From Calliopsis andreniformis (Eukaryota; Arthropoda; Insecta; Hymenoptera; Andrenidae): a stretch of DNA of 64,000 bases. Both the position numbers and the translations under genes were made by a program. The stretch lies in assembly GCF_051401765.1 (NCBI RefSeq), contig NW_027480571.1, forward strand, positions 1 to 64,000. Direction: 5' to 3'. The notes under the pieces are model-generated. The model was given only the letters and a program-made list of their open reading frames with translations. It was not told the DNA's origin and searched no databases. Shown here piece after piece: positions 53,742 through 64,000 of the stretch. Each line of letters starts with the position of its first letter. The stretch's first letter is position 1.

Positions 53742-54129
53742 CAATAGAATATCCTGAATTCTCATGGTTCAATACTCAATCCATAATATTCTATAATCAA
53801 ATCTCAATCCTCAAACATCAATTCTCAACACTCAATCCCCAACACTCAGTCCTCTCTCTTCAATCCTCCGTCCTCAACTCTCAATCCTCAAGCGTCAATA
53901 TTCAATCGTCAATCCTCAGTCCTCTATCCTCAGCCCTCAAACCTCAATCCCGAATCCTCAATCCTAAATCCTCAATCTTCAGCCCTCAGTCCTCAAAAAT
54001 CAACTATCAATCCTCTATCCTGAATAGAATATCCTCAATTTACAGTTTTCCATACTCAATCCCCATTCTTCAATCTTCAAATCTGAATCCACAAACATCA
54101 ATACTAATCGCTCAAGCATCAACACTCAG
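53742..54129. repeat. SW-FP landmark block 11
   Basis: SW core at 53,751 and FP core at 54,036. It lies in large segment copy B, 23,377 bp from block 9. Confidence 0.85.
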
Positions 54130-54657
54130 TCCTCAATCTTCAATCCTCAATCCTCAATCCTCAACCTTCAATACTCAATACTCATTCTTCAATCATCAAT
54201 CCTCAATCCTCAATCCTCAATATTCAATCCTCAATCCTCAATCCTCATTCTTCAATCCTCAACACCCAATACTCAATCTTCAATCCACAATCCTCAATCC
54301 TCAATTCTCAATCCTCAATCCTCAATCTTCATACCTCAAACATCAATACTCAACCCTCAGTCCTCGTCCTCAATCCACAACCCTCAATCCTCGATCCTCA
54401 ATCTTCAATCATCAATATTCAATCTTCAATTCGCAACCCTCAACCCTCAATACTCAATCCTCAATCCTCAATGTACGACACTCAATACCCAATCCTCAAA
54501 CTTCAATCCTCAATCCTCAATCCTCAATCCTCAATCCTCAATCCTCAAACCTCAGGCCTCAAACCTCAATCCTGAATCCTCAATCCTGAATCCTCAATCT
54601 TCAGCCATCAGTCCTCAAAAATCAACTATCAATCCTCTATCCTGAATAGAATATCCT

Positions 54658-54751
54658 CAATTTACAGTTTTCCATACTCAATCCCCATTCTTCAATCTTC
54701 AAATCTGAATCCACAAACATCAATTCTAATCACTCAACCATCAACACTCAG
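54658..54751. repeat. Solo FP block
   Basis: FP core in large segment copy B, 23,377 bp from 31,281. Confidence 0.8.
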
Positions 54752-57700
54752 TCCTCAATCTTCAATCCTCAATCCTCAATCCTCAATTCTCAATCCTCAA
54801 TCCTCAATCCTCGGACCCCAAACATCAATACTCAATCCTCAGTCCTCGTCCTCAATCCACAACCCTCAATCCTCAATCCTCAGTACTCAATCTTCAATCC
54901 TCAATCCTCAATACTGAATCTTTAATCCTCAATCGTCAATACTCAATCCTTAATCCTGAATCCTCAATCCTCAATCCTCAATCCTCATTCTTCAATCCTC
55001 AATACCCAATCCTCAATCATCAATCCTCAATCCTCAATCCTCAATCCTCAATCCTCAATTGTCAATCCTCAATCCTCAGTCCTCAGTCCTCAAACCACAA
55101 TCCTCAACCCTCAGCCCTCACCCTCAATCCTCAATCCTCAATCCTCAGTCCTCCGTCCTCAAACCACAATCCTCAGCCCTCAGCCCTCATCCTCCATCCT
55201 CAATCCTCAACCCTCAATCCTCAATCCTCAATCTTCAACCCTCAACTCTGAATCTTTAATCCTCAATCCTCAATCCTCAATCCTTAATCCTGAATCCTCA
55301 ATCCTCAATCCTCAATCCTCATTCTTCAATCCTCAATACCCAATCCTCAATCATCAATCCTCAATCCTCAATCCTCAATCCTCAATCCTCAATTGTCAAT
55401 CCTCTATCCTCAGTCCTCAGTCCTCAAACCACAATCCTCAACCCTCAGCCCTCATCCTCAATCCTCAATCCTCAATCCTCAGTCCTCCGTCCTCAAACCT
55501 CAATCCTCAGCCGTCAGACCTCATCCTCAATCCTCAATCCTTAATCCTCAATCCTCAACCTTCAATCCTCAATACTCAATCTTCAATCCTCAGTCCTCAG
55601 TCCTCAAACCTCAATTCTGAATCGTGAATATTCAATCTTCAATCCTCAATCCTCAGCCCTCAATACTCTAGCATCAATCTTCAATCCTCAATCCTCAATA
55701 CTCAATCCTCAGTCCTCGTCCTCAATCCACAACCATCAATCCTCAATCCTCAATCTTCAATCATCAATTTTCAATCTTCAGTCCTCAATCCTCAATCCTC
55801 TATCCTCAATCCTCAATCCTCAATGTTCAATCCGCAATACCCAATCCTCAATCTTCAATACTCAATCCTCAATCCTCAATCCTCAATCCTCAATACTCAA
55901 TCCTCAATCCTCAATCCTCAGCCCTCAATACTCTAGCATCAATCTTCAATCCTCAATCCTCAATCCTCAATCTTCAATACCCAATCCTCAATCTTCAATC
56001 CTCAATCCTCAATGCTCAATTCTCAATCCTCAATCCTCAAACCTCAACCTTCAATCCTCAGTCCTCAATCTTCAATCCTCAATACTCAATTTTCAATCCT
56101 CAATTCTCAGTCCTCAAACCTCAATTCTGAATCCTGAATACTCAATCTTCAATCCTCAATCCTCAATCCTCAATTCTCAATCCTCAATCCTCAATCCTCA
56201 GTCCTCAGTCCTCAATCCTCATTCTTCAATCCTCAATACCCTATCCTCAATCTGCAATCCACAATCCTCAATCCTCAATCCTCAATCCTCAATCCTCAAC
56301 CGTCAGTCCCCGTCCTCAACCTTCAACCCTCAATCCTCAATGCTCAATCTTCAATCATCAATACTCAATCTTCAATCCTCAATCCTCAATCCTCAATCCT
56401 TAATCCTCAATCCTCAAACTTCATTCCTCAATACTCAATACTCAATCCTCAATCCTCAATCTTCAATCCTCAATACTCAATCTCCAATCCTCAATCCTCA
56501 TTCTTCAATCCTCAGTACCCAATCCTCAATCTTCAATCCTCAATACTCAATATTCAGTCCTCAATCCTCAATCCTCGACCCTCAATCCTCAATCGTCAAT
56601 CTCCAATCCTGAATACTCAATCTTCAATCCTCAACCCTCAATCCTCAATCCTCAATCCTCAATCCTCATTCTTCAATCCCCAATATCCAATCCTCAGGTT
56701 TCAATCTTCAATCCTCAATCCTCAATCCTCAATCCTCAATCCTCAATCCTCATTCTTCAATCCTCAACACCCAATCCTCAATCTTCAATCGTCAATCCTC
56801 AATCCTCAATTCTCAATCCTCAATCCTCAATCCTCAATCCTCAGACCTCAAACATCAATACTCAAACCTCAGTCCTCGACCTCAATCCACAACCCTCAAT
56901 CCACGATCCTCAATCTTCAATCCTCAATACTCAATCTTCAATCCTCAATCCTCAACACTCAATACTCAATCGTCAATCTTATATCCTCGATACTCAATCT
57001 TCAATACTCAATACTCAATCCTCAATGCTCATTCTTCAATCCTCAATACCTAATCCTCAATCTTCAATCCTCAATCCTCAATCCTCAATTCTCAATCCTC
57101 AATCCTCAGTCCTCAGTTCTGAAACCTCAATCCTCAATCCTCAGACCGCATCCTCAATCCTCAATCCTCAATCCTCGAATCTTCAATCCTCAATACTCAA
57201 TCTTCAATCCTCAATCCTCAACACTCAATACTCAATCGTCAATCTTATATTCTCGAAACTCAATCTTCAATACTCAATACTCAATCCTCAATCCTCAATG
57301 CTCATTCTTCAATCCTCAATACCTAATCCTCAATCCTCAATCCTCAATCCTCAATCCTCATTCCTCAAACCTCAATCGTCAACCCTCAGTCCTCATCTTC
57401 AATTCTCAATTCTCAATCCTCAATCCTCAATCCTCAATCTTCAAACATCAATACTCAATATTCAATCCTCAATCCTCAATCCTCACTCCTCAATCCTCAA
57501 TCCTCAATATTCAACACACAATCCTCAATCATCAATCCTCAATCCTCATTCTTCGATACTCAACACCCAATCCTCAATCTTCAATCCTCAATACTCAATC
57601 CTCCATTCTCAATCCTCAATCCTCAATCCTCAGGCCTCAAACATCAATACTCAACCCTCAGTCCTCGTCCTCAATCCACAACCCTCAATCCTCGATCCTC

Positions 57701-57790
57701 AGTCCTCAAACCTCAATCCTGAATCCTCAATCCTGAATCCACAATGTTCAGCCCTCAGTCCTCAACAATCAGTTGTCAATCCTCAATCCA

Positions 57791-57898
57791 CAATAGAATA
57801 TCCTCAATTCAGATGATTCAATGCTCAATACTCGACCTGCAATCTTCGAATCTCTATCCGCAAGCATCAATCCTCATCACTCAACCCTCAACATTAAG
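57791..57898. repeat. TGF landmark block, copy B2
   Basis: Copy of 34,602-34,709 at offset 23,189, after the 188-bp loss near 56,695. Confidence 0.78.
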
Positions 57899-58705
57899 TC
57901 CCCAATCCTGAATCTTCAATCCTCAACCCTCAATCCTCAATCCTCAATCCTCAATCTTCAATCCTCAATACTCAATATTCAGTCCTCAATCCTCAATCAT
58001 CGACCCTCAATCCTCAATCGTCAATCTCCAATCCTCGATCCTCAATCCTCAATTTTCAATCCTCAATCCTCAATCCTCAGACCTGAAACATCAATACTCA
58101 ACCCTCAGTCCTCGTCCTCAATCCACAACCCTCAATCCTCGATCCTCAATCTTCAATCCTCAATACTCAATCTTCAATCCTCAATCCTCAATCCTCAATC
58201 CTCAATCATCAATCGTCAATCCTCTATCCTCAATCCTCATTCTTCAATCCTCAATACCCAATCCTCAGTCCTCAATCTTCAATCCTCAATACTCAATCTT
58301 CAATCCTCAATCCTCAGTCCTTAATCCTTAATCCTCAATCCTCAAACTTCATTCCTCAATACTCAATACTCAATCCTCAATCCTCAATCTTCAATCCTCA
58401 ATACTCAATCTCCAATCCTCAATCCTCATTCTTCAATCCTCAGTACCCAATCCTCAATCTTCAATCCTCAATACTCAATATTCAGTCCTCAATCCTCAAT
58501 CCTCGACCCTCAATCCTCAATCGTCAATCTCCAATCCTGAATACTCAATCTTCAATCCTCAACCCTCAATCCTCAATCCTCAATCCTCAATCCTCATTCT
58601 TCAATCCCCAATATCCAATCCTCAATCTTCAATCCTCAATTCTCAATCCTCAATTCTCAATCCTCAATCCTCAGTCCTCAGTCCTCAACCCTCAATCCTC
58701 AAGCC

Positions 58706-58715
58706 TGAGGCCTCA
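58706..58715. repeat. TGAGGCCTCA perfect palindrome
   Basis: Same palindrome in large segment copy B; its counterpart is at 35,517. Confidence 0.8.
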
Positions 58716-59265
58716 TCCTCAATCCTCAATCCTCAATACTCAATCTTCAATCCTCTGTCCCAGATCCTCAATCTTCAATTCTCAATCCTCAATCCTCAAT
58801 CTTCAATCCTCAAGTCTCAATCTTCAATCCTCAATCCTCAATCCTCAATCCTCAATCCTCCATCCTCATTCTTCAATCCTCAACACCCAATCCTCAATCT
58901 TCAATCGTCAATCCTCAATCCTCAATTCTCAATCCTCAATCCTCAATCCTCAGACCTCAAACATCAATACTCAAACCTCAGTCCTCGTCCTCAATCCACA
59001 ACCCTCAATCCACGATCCTCAATCTTCAATCCTCAATACTCAATCTTCAATCCTCAATCCTCAACACTCAATACTCAATCGTCAATCTTATATTCTCGAT
59101 ACTCAATCTTCAATTCTCAATTCTCAATCCTCAATCCTCAATCCTCAATCTTCAAACACCAATACTCAATATTCAATCCTCAATCCTCAATCCTCAGTCC
59201 TCAATCCTCAATCCTCAATATTCAACACACAATCCTCAATCATCAATCCTCAATTCTCAATACTC

Positions 59266-59422
59266 AGCAGTATATTCTGAATTCTCATGGTTCAATTCTC
59301 AATCCACAATATTCAGTAATCAAATCTCAATCCTCAAACACCAACTCTCAACTCTCAATCCTCAGCACTCAGTCCTCTCTCTTCAATCCTCCATCCTCAA
59401 TCCTCAATCCTCAAGCGTCAAT
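59266..59422. repeat. Diverged SW block, copy 2
   Basis: Same length and variants as 36,084-36,240, with AATATTCAGTAATC, one base closer to the standard SW form. It lies in large segment copy B. Confidence 0.8.
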
Positions 59423-59858
59423 CCTCAATCCTCAATCCTCAATCCTCATTCCTCAATCTTCAACCCTCAATCCTCAATCCTCAATCTTCAATCCTCAAGG
59501 CTCAATCTTCAATCCTCAATCCTCAATCCTCAATCCTCAATCCTCATTCTTCAATCCACAATACCCAATCCTCAATCTTCAATCCTCGATCCTCAATCCT
59601 CAATTTTCAATCCTCAATCCTCAATCCTCAGACCTGAAACATCAATACTCAACCCTCAGTCCTCGTCCTCAATCCACAACCCTCAATCCTCGATCCTCAA
59701 TCTTCAATCCTCAATACTCAATCTTCAATCCTCAATCCTCAATCCTCAATCCTCAATCCTCAATCGTCAATCCTCTATCCTCAATCCTCAATCCTCAATC
59801 CTCAATCATCAATATTCAACACTCAACCCTCAACCATCAATACTCAATTCTCAATACT

Positions 59859-60106
59859 CAATAGAATATCCTGAATTCTGATGGTTCAATACTCAATCCA
59901 CAATCCTCAGGCCTCAAACCTCAATCCTGAATCCTCAATCCTGAATCCTCAATCTTCAGCCATCAGTCCTCAAAAATCAACTATCAATCCTCTATCCTGA
60001 ATAGAATATCCTCAATTTACAGTTTTCCATACTCAATCCCCATTCTTCAATCTTCAAATCTGAATCCACAAACATCAATTCTAATCACTCAACCATCAAC
60101 ACTCAG
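59859..60106. repeat. Shortened SW-FP block (140-bp deletion), copy B
   Basis: SW core at 59,868 and FP core at 60,013, again 145 bp apart. The deletion is shared with copy A, so it predates the 23-kb duplication. Confidence 0.82.
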
Positions 60107-61044
60107 TCTTCAATCTTCAATCCTCAATCCTCAATCCTCTATTCTCAATCCTCAATCCTCAATCCTCGGACCCCAAACATCAATACTCAATTATTAGTCC
60201 TCGTCCTCAATCCACAACCCTCAATCCTCAATCCTCAATCTTCAATCATCAATATTCAATATTCAGTCCTCAATCCTCAATCCTCTATCCTCAATCCTCA
60301 ATCCTCAATGTTCAATCCGCAATACCCAATCCTCAATCCTCAATACTCAATCCTCAATCCTCAATCCTCAATCATCAATCCTCAATCCTCAATCCTCAAT
60401 ACTCAATCTTCAATCCTCAATCCTCAATCCTCAATACTCAATCCTTAATCCTGAATCCTCAATCCTCAATCCTCAATCCTCATTCTTCAATCCTCAATAC
60501 CCAATCCTCAATCATCAATCATCAATCCTCAATCCTCAATCCTCAATCCTCAATTGTCAATCCTCACTCCTCATTCCTCAGTCCTCAAACCACAATCCTC
60601 AGCCCTCAGCCCTCATCCTCAATCCTCAATCCTCAATCTTCAACCCTCAATTCTGAATCTTTAATCCTCAATCCTCAATCCTCAATCCTTAATCCTGAAC
60701 CTCAATCCTCAATCCTCAATCCTCATTCTTCAATCCTCAATACCCAATCTTCAATCATCAATCCTCAATCCTCAATCCTCAATCCTCAATTGTCAACCCT
60801 CAATCCTCAGTCCTCAGTCCTCAAACCACAATCCTCATTCTTCAATCCTCAATACCCAATCCTCAATCTTCAATCCTCAATCCTCAATGCTCAATTCTCA
60901 ATCCTCAATCCTCAAACATCAATCTTCAATCCTCAGTCCTCAATCTTCAATCCTCAATACTCAATCTTCAATCCTCAATTCTCAATCCTCAATTCTCAAT
61001 CCTCAATCATCAGTCCTCAGTCCTCAACCCTCAATCCTCAAGCC

Positions 61045-61054
61045 TGAGGCCTCA
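61045..61054. repeat. TGAGGCCTCA perfect palindrome
   Basis: Same palindrome in the 60.8-61.8 kb copy; its counterpart is at 39,098 (offset 21,947). Confidence 0.8.
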
Positions 61055-61849
61055 TCCTCAATCCTCAATCCTCAATACTCAATCTTCAATCCTCTGTCCC
61101 AGATCCTCAATCTTCAATTCTCAATCCTCAATCCTCAATCTTCAATCCTCAAGTCTCAATCTTCAATCCTCAATCCTCAATCCTCAATCCTCAATCCTCC
61201 ATCCTCATTCTTCAATCCTCTACACCCAATCCTCAATCTTCAATCGTCAATCCTCAATCCTCAATTCTCAATCCTCAATCCTCAATCCTCAGACCTCAAA
61301 CATCAATACTCAAACCTCAGTCCTCGTCCTCAATCCACAACCCTCAATCCACGATCCTCAATCTTCAATCCTCAATACTCAATCTTCAATCCTCAATCCT
61401 CAACACTCAATACTCAATCGTCAATCTTATATCCTCGATACTCAATCTTCAATACTCAATACTCAATCCTCAATCCTCAATGCTCATTCTTCAATCCTCA
61501 ATACCTAATCCTCAATCTTCAATCCTCAATCCTCAATCCTCAATTCTCGATCCTCAATCCTCAGTCCTCAGTTCTCAAACCTCAATCCTCAATCCTCAAT
61601 CCTCAATCTTCAATCCTCAATACTCAATCTTCAATCCTCAGTTCTCAACACTCAATACTCAATCGTCAATCTTATATTCTCGATACTCAATCTTCAATTC
61701 TCAATTCTCAATCCTCAATCCTCAATCCTCAATCTTCAAACATCAATACTCAATATTCAATCCTCAATCCTCAATCCTCAGTCCTCAATCCTCAATCCTC
61801 AATATTCAACACACAATCCTCAATCATCAATCCTCAATTCTCAATACTC

Positions 61850-62006
61850 AGCAGTATATTCTGAATTCTCATGGTTCAATTCTCAATCCACAATATTCAG
61901 TAATCAAATCTCAATCCTCAAACCCCAACTCTCAACTCTCAATCCTCAACACTCAGTCCTCTCTCTTCAATCCTCCATCCTCAATCCTCAATCCTCAAGC
62001 GTCAAT
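61850..62006. repeat. Diverged SW block, copy 3
   Basis: Third copy of the AGCAGTATATTCTG form, 2,584 bp after copy 2, with private changes such as AAACCCCAACTC. It sits just after the switch of segment order near 61,790. Confidence 0.8.
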
Positions 62007-62198
62007 CCTCAATCCTCAATCCTCAACCCTCAATCCTCAGTCCTCAAACCTCAATCCTCAATCCTCAATATTGAATCCTCAATAATCAATCTCCAATACT
62101 AGATCCTCAATCCCCAATCCTCAATCCTTAATCCTCAATCTTCAGCCATCAGTCCTCAAAAATCAACTATCAATCCTCTATCCTGAATAGAATATCCT

Positions 62199-62292
62199 CA
62201 ATTTACAGTTTTCCATACTCAATCCCCATTCTTCAATCTTCAAATCTGAATCCACAAACATCAATTCTAATCACTCAACCATCAACACTCAG
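62199..62292. repeat. Solo FP block
   Basis: FP core in large segment partial copy C. No SW core precedes it at 145 or 285 bp; the left flank is the mosaic at 62,050-62,140. Confidence 0.8.
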
Positions 62293-63319
62293 TCCTCAAT
62301 CTTCAATCCTCAATCCTCAATCCTCTATTCTCAATCCTCAATCCTCAATCCTCGGACCCCAAACATCAATACTCAATTATCAGTCCTCGTCCTCAATCCA
62401 CAACCCTCAATCCTCAATCCTCAATCTTCAATCATCAATATTCAATATTCAGTCCTCAATCCTCAATCCTCTATCCTCAATCCTCAATCCTCAATGTTCA
62501 ATCCGCAATACCCAATCCTCAATCCTCAATACTCAATCCTCAATCCTCAATCCTCAATCATCAATCCTCAATCCTCAATCCTCAATACTCAATCTTCAAT
62601 CCTCAATCGTCAATCCTCAATACTCAATCCTTAATCCTGAATCCTCAATCCTCAATCCTCAATCCTCATTCTTCAATCCTCAATACCCAATCCTCAATCA
62701 TCAATCATCAATCCTCAATCCTCAATCCTCAATCCTCAATTGTCAATCCTCACTCCTCATTCCTCAGTCCTCAAACCACAATCCTCAGCCCTCAGCCCTC
62801 ATCCTCAATCCTCAATCCTCAATCCTCAGTCCTCCGTCCTCAAACCTCAATCCTCAGCCCTCAGCCCTCATCCTCAATCCTCAATCCTCAACCCTCAATC
62901 CTCAATCCTCAATCTTCAACCCTCAATTCTGAATCTTTAATCCTCAATCCTCAATCCTCAATCCTTAATCCTGAACCTCAATCCTCAATCCTCAATCCTC
63001 ATTCTTCAATCCTCAATACCCAATCCTCAATCATCAATCCTCAATCCTCAATCCTCAATCCTCAATTGTCAACCCTCAATCCTCAGTCCTCAGTCCTCAA
63101 ACCACAATCCTCAACCCTCAGCCCTCATCCTCAATCCTCAATCCTCAATCCTCAGTCCTCCGTCCTCAAACCTCAATCCTCAGCCGTCAGACCTCATCCT
63201 CAATCCTCAATCCTCAATCCTCAATCCTCAACCTTCAATGCTCAATACTCAATCTTCAATCCTCAATCCTCAGTCCTCAAACCTCAATTCTGAATCGTGA
63301 ATACTCAATCTTCAATCCT

Positions 63320-63497
63320 CAATCCTCAGCCCTCAATACTCTAGCATCAATCTTCAATCCTCAATCCTCAGCCCTCAATACTCTAGCATCAATCTTCAAT
63401 CCTCAATCCTCAATACTCAATCCTCAGTCCTCGTCCTCAATCCACAATACTCAATCTTCAATACTCAATCCTCAGCCCTCAATACTCTAGCATCAAT
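63320..63497. repeat. Short tandem of CTCTAGCATC modules, copy
   Basis: TAG positions are 63,342, 63,384 and 63,488, reproducing the 42- and 104-bp spacings at 37.98-38.13 kb at offset 25,361. Confidence 0.78.
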
Positions 63498-64000
63498 CTT
63501 CAATCCCCAATCCTCAATCCTCAATCCTCAATTCTGAATCCTGAATACTCAATCTTCAATCCTCAATCCTCAATCTTCAATCCTCAACCCTCAATCCTTA
63601 ATCCTCAATTCTCAATCCTCAACCCTCAAACCTCAATCTTCAATCCTCAGTCCTCAATCTTCAATCCTCAATACTCAATCTTCAATCCTCATTCTTCAAT
63701 CCTCAGCACCCAATCCTCAATCTTCAATCCTCAATACTCAATCTTCAATCCTCAATAATCAATCTTCAATCCTCAATCCTCAGTCCTCACACCTCAATTC
63801 TGAATCCTGAATACTCAATCTTCAATCCTCAATCCTCAATCTTCAATCCTCAACCCTCAATCCTTAATCCTCAATCCTCAAACTTCATTCCTCAATCCTC
63901 AATACTCAATCCTCAATCTTCAATCCTCAATCCTCAATCCTCAATCCTCAATCCTCATTCTTCAATCCTCAGTACCCAATCCTCAATCTTCAATCCTCAA

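Larger units (their letters stand above)
51781..60830. repeat. Large segmental repeat, copy B
   Basis: This is the counterpart of 28.4-37.7 kb. Relative to copy A it lacks 188 bp near 56,695 (27 heptamers minus one base), two single heptamers further on, 90 bp near 60,630 and about 1,138 bp near 60,830, where it joins the equivalent of 38,885. It contains SW-FP at 53,742-54,129, TGF at 52,862 and 57,791, FP at 54,658, the diverged SW at 59,266 and a shortened SW-FP at 59,859-60,106. Confidence 0.87.
60831..62140. repeat. Mosaic: 38.9-39.8 kb copy joined to 36.0-36.25 kb copy
   Basis: From 60,832 to about 61,790 the order follows 38,885-39,830 at offset 21,947. At about 61,790 it switches to the order of 59,21x and 36,03x, giving the third copy of the diverged SW block at 61,850-62,006. 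Around 62,050-62,140 are several units not seen in the other copies, including AATATTG, AATAATC and a CTAGATCC variant. Confidence 0.75.
1..64000. repeat. Heptanucleotide satellite array (AATCCTC)n
   Basis: Every line of the window reads as tandem 7-base units with consensus AATCCTC on the + strand. Variants are mostly one or two substitutions from this: AATCTTC, AATACTC, AGTCCTC, AATTCTC, AACCCTC, AATCATC, AATCGTC, ATTCTTC, AATCCAC, AATACCC, AAACCTC and GATCCTC. Orientation never flips and no unrelated insert is visible. The canonical unit contains two A, two T, three C and no G, so G on the + strand appears only in variants. I see no TTAGGG- or TTTAGGG-type telomere run and no CENP-B-box-like sequence. 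I do not recognise this heptamer as a named satellite; short 5-10 bp satellites are well known in eukaryotic heterochromatin. Both ends are open, so the true array is longer. Confidence 0.97.
62141..64000. repeat. Large segment, partial copy C
   Basis: The order follows 36.77-38.9 kb at offset 25,368 and then 25,361 (checkpoints 62,740 to 37,379 and 63,066 to 37,705), with FP at 62,199. Near 63,750 the offset falls to about 25,172, a loss of 189 bp or exactly 27 heptamers. The window ends inside this copy. Confidence 0.82.

Noticed and set aside
1..64000. CRISPR array
   Set aside because: The repeats are 7 bp, contiguous and lack unique spacers. The larger repeated modules are themselves made of the same heptamer.
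1..64000. Telomeric repeat tract
   Set aside because: A heptamer recalls plant TTTAGGG, but GAGGATT is not a telomere unit I know. The array is highly variable with kilobase higher-order repeats, which is unlike terminal telomere DNA.

Overview
The whole 64 kb window is one uninterrupted block of simple-sequence satellite DNA. The unit is the heptamer AATCCTC on the + strand (GAGGATT on the - strand), repeated roughly nine thousand times in one orientation with many one- or two-base variants, such as AATCTTC, AATACTC, AGTCCTC, AATTCTC, AACCCTC, AGCCCTC, AATCCAC, AATACCC, AATCATC, AATCGTC and AAACCTC. I see no gene, RNA gene, transposon, CRISPR array or operon. The canonical unit has no G, so the + strand is almost G-free and the - strand almost C-free across the window. 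Such a long satellite with layered higher-order repeats points to a eukaryotic heterochromatic locus (centromeric, pericentromeric, subtelomeric, or sex, B or germline-restricted chromosome). The sequence does not reveal the species. The array runs off both ends of the window.

The long + strand open reading frames (up to about 1,050 codons) are artefacts of the repeat. Three heptamers make seven codons without a stop, and because 7 and 3 are coprime all three + frames give the same heptapeptide, NPQSSIL, in permuted order. The - strand has a TGA every 21 bases in every frame, so it has no open frames. I annotate no CDS.

Above the heptamer there are several levels of order. (1) Variant heptamers recur in fixed order as modules of about 60 bp, some spaced 272 bp apart, which is 39 units minus one base. 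(2) A family of diverged landmark blocks shares a core like AATAGAATATCCT followed by AATT. I call its subtypes SW, FP, GF and TGF; GF carries a near-palindrome around an EcoRI site. (3) Kilobase tandem duplications have periods of about 2,807 bp (9.8-15.4 kb), 3,217 bp (20.9-27.4 kb) and 4,202 bp (42.3-51.7 kb). (4) A segment of roughly 9 kb at 28.4-37.7 kb is repeated 23.4 kb downstream at 51.8-60.8 kb, with further partial copies at 1.4-4.1 kb and 62.1-64 kb.

Layout: 1-1,415, truncated relative of 6.55-8.43 kb; 1,415-4,130, partial copy of the large segment; 4.1-6.55 kb, mosaic with a 642-bp tandem pair; 6.7-15.9 kb, three copies of one unit; 15.9-28.4 kb, second family with a 3,217-bp tandem pair; 28.4-37.7 kb, large segment copy A; 37.7-42.3 kb, mosaic; 42.3-51.8 kb, 4.2-kb tandem repeats; 51.8-60.8 kb, large segment copy B; 60.8-64 kb, mosaic and partial copy C. 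Nearly all indels between copies are whole numbers of heptamers once a few conserved 6-base units are counted. This fits unequal exchange or replication slippage in heptamer register. Segment edges are approximate because they were judged by eye in repetitive sequence.
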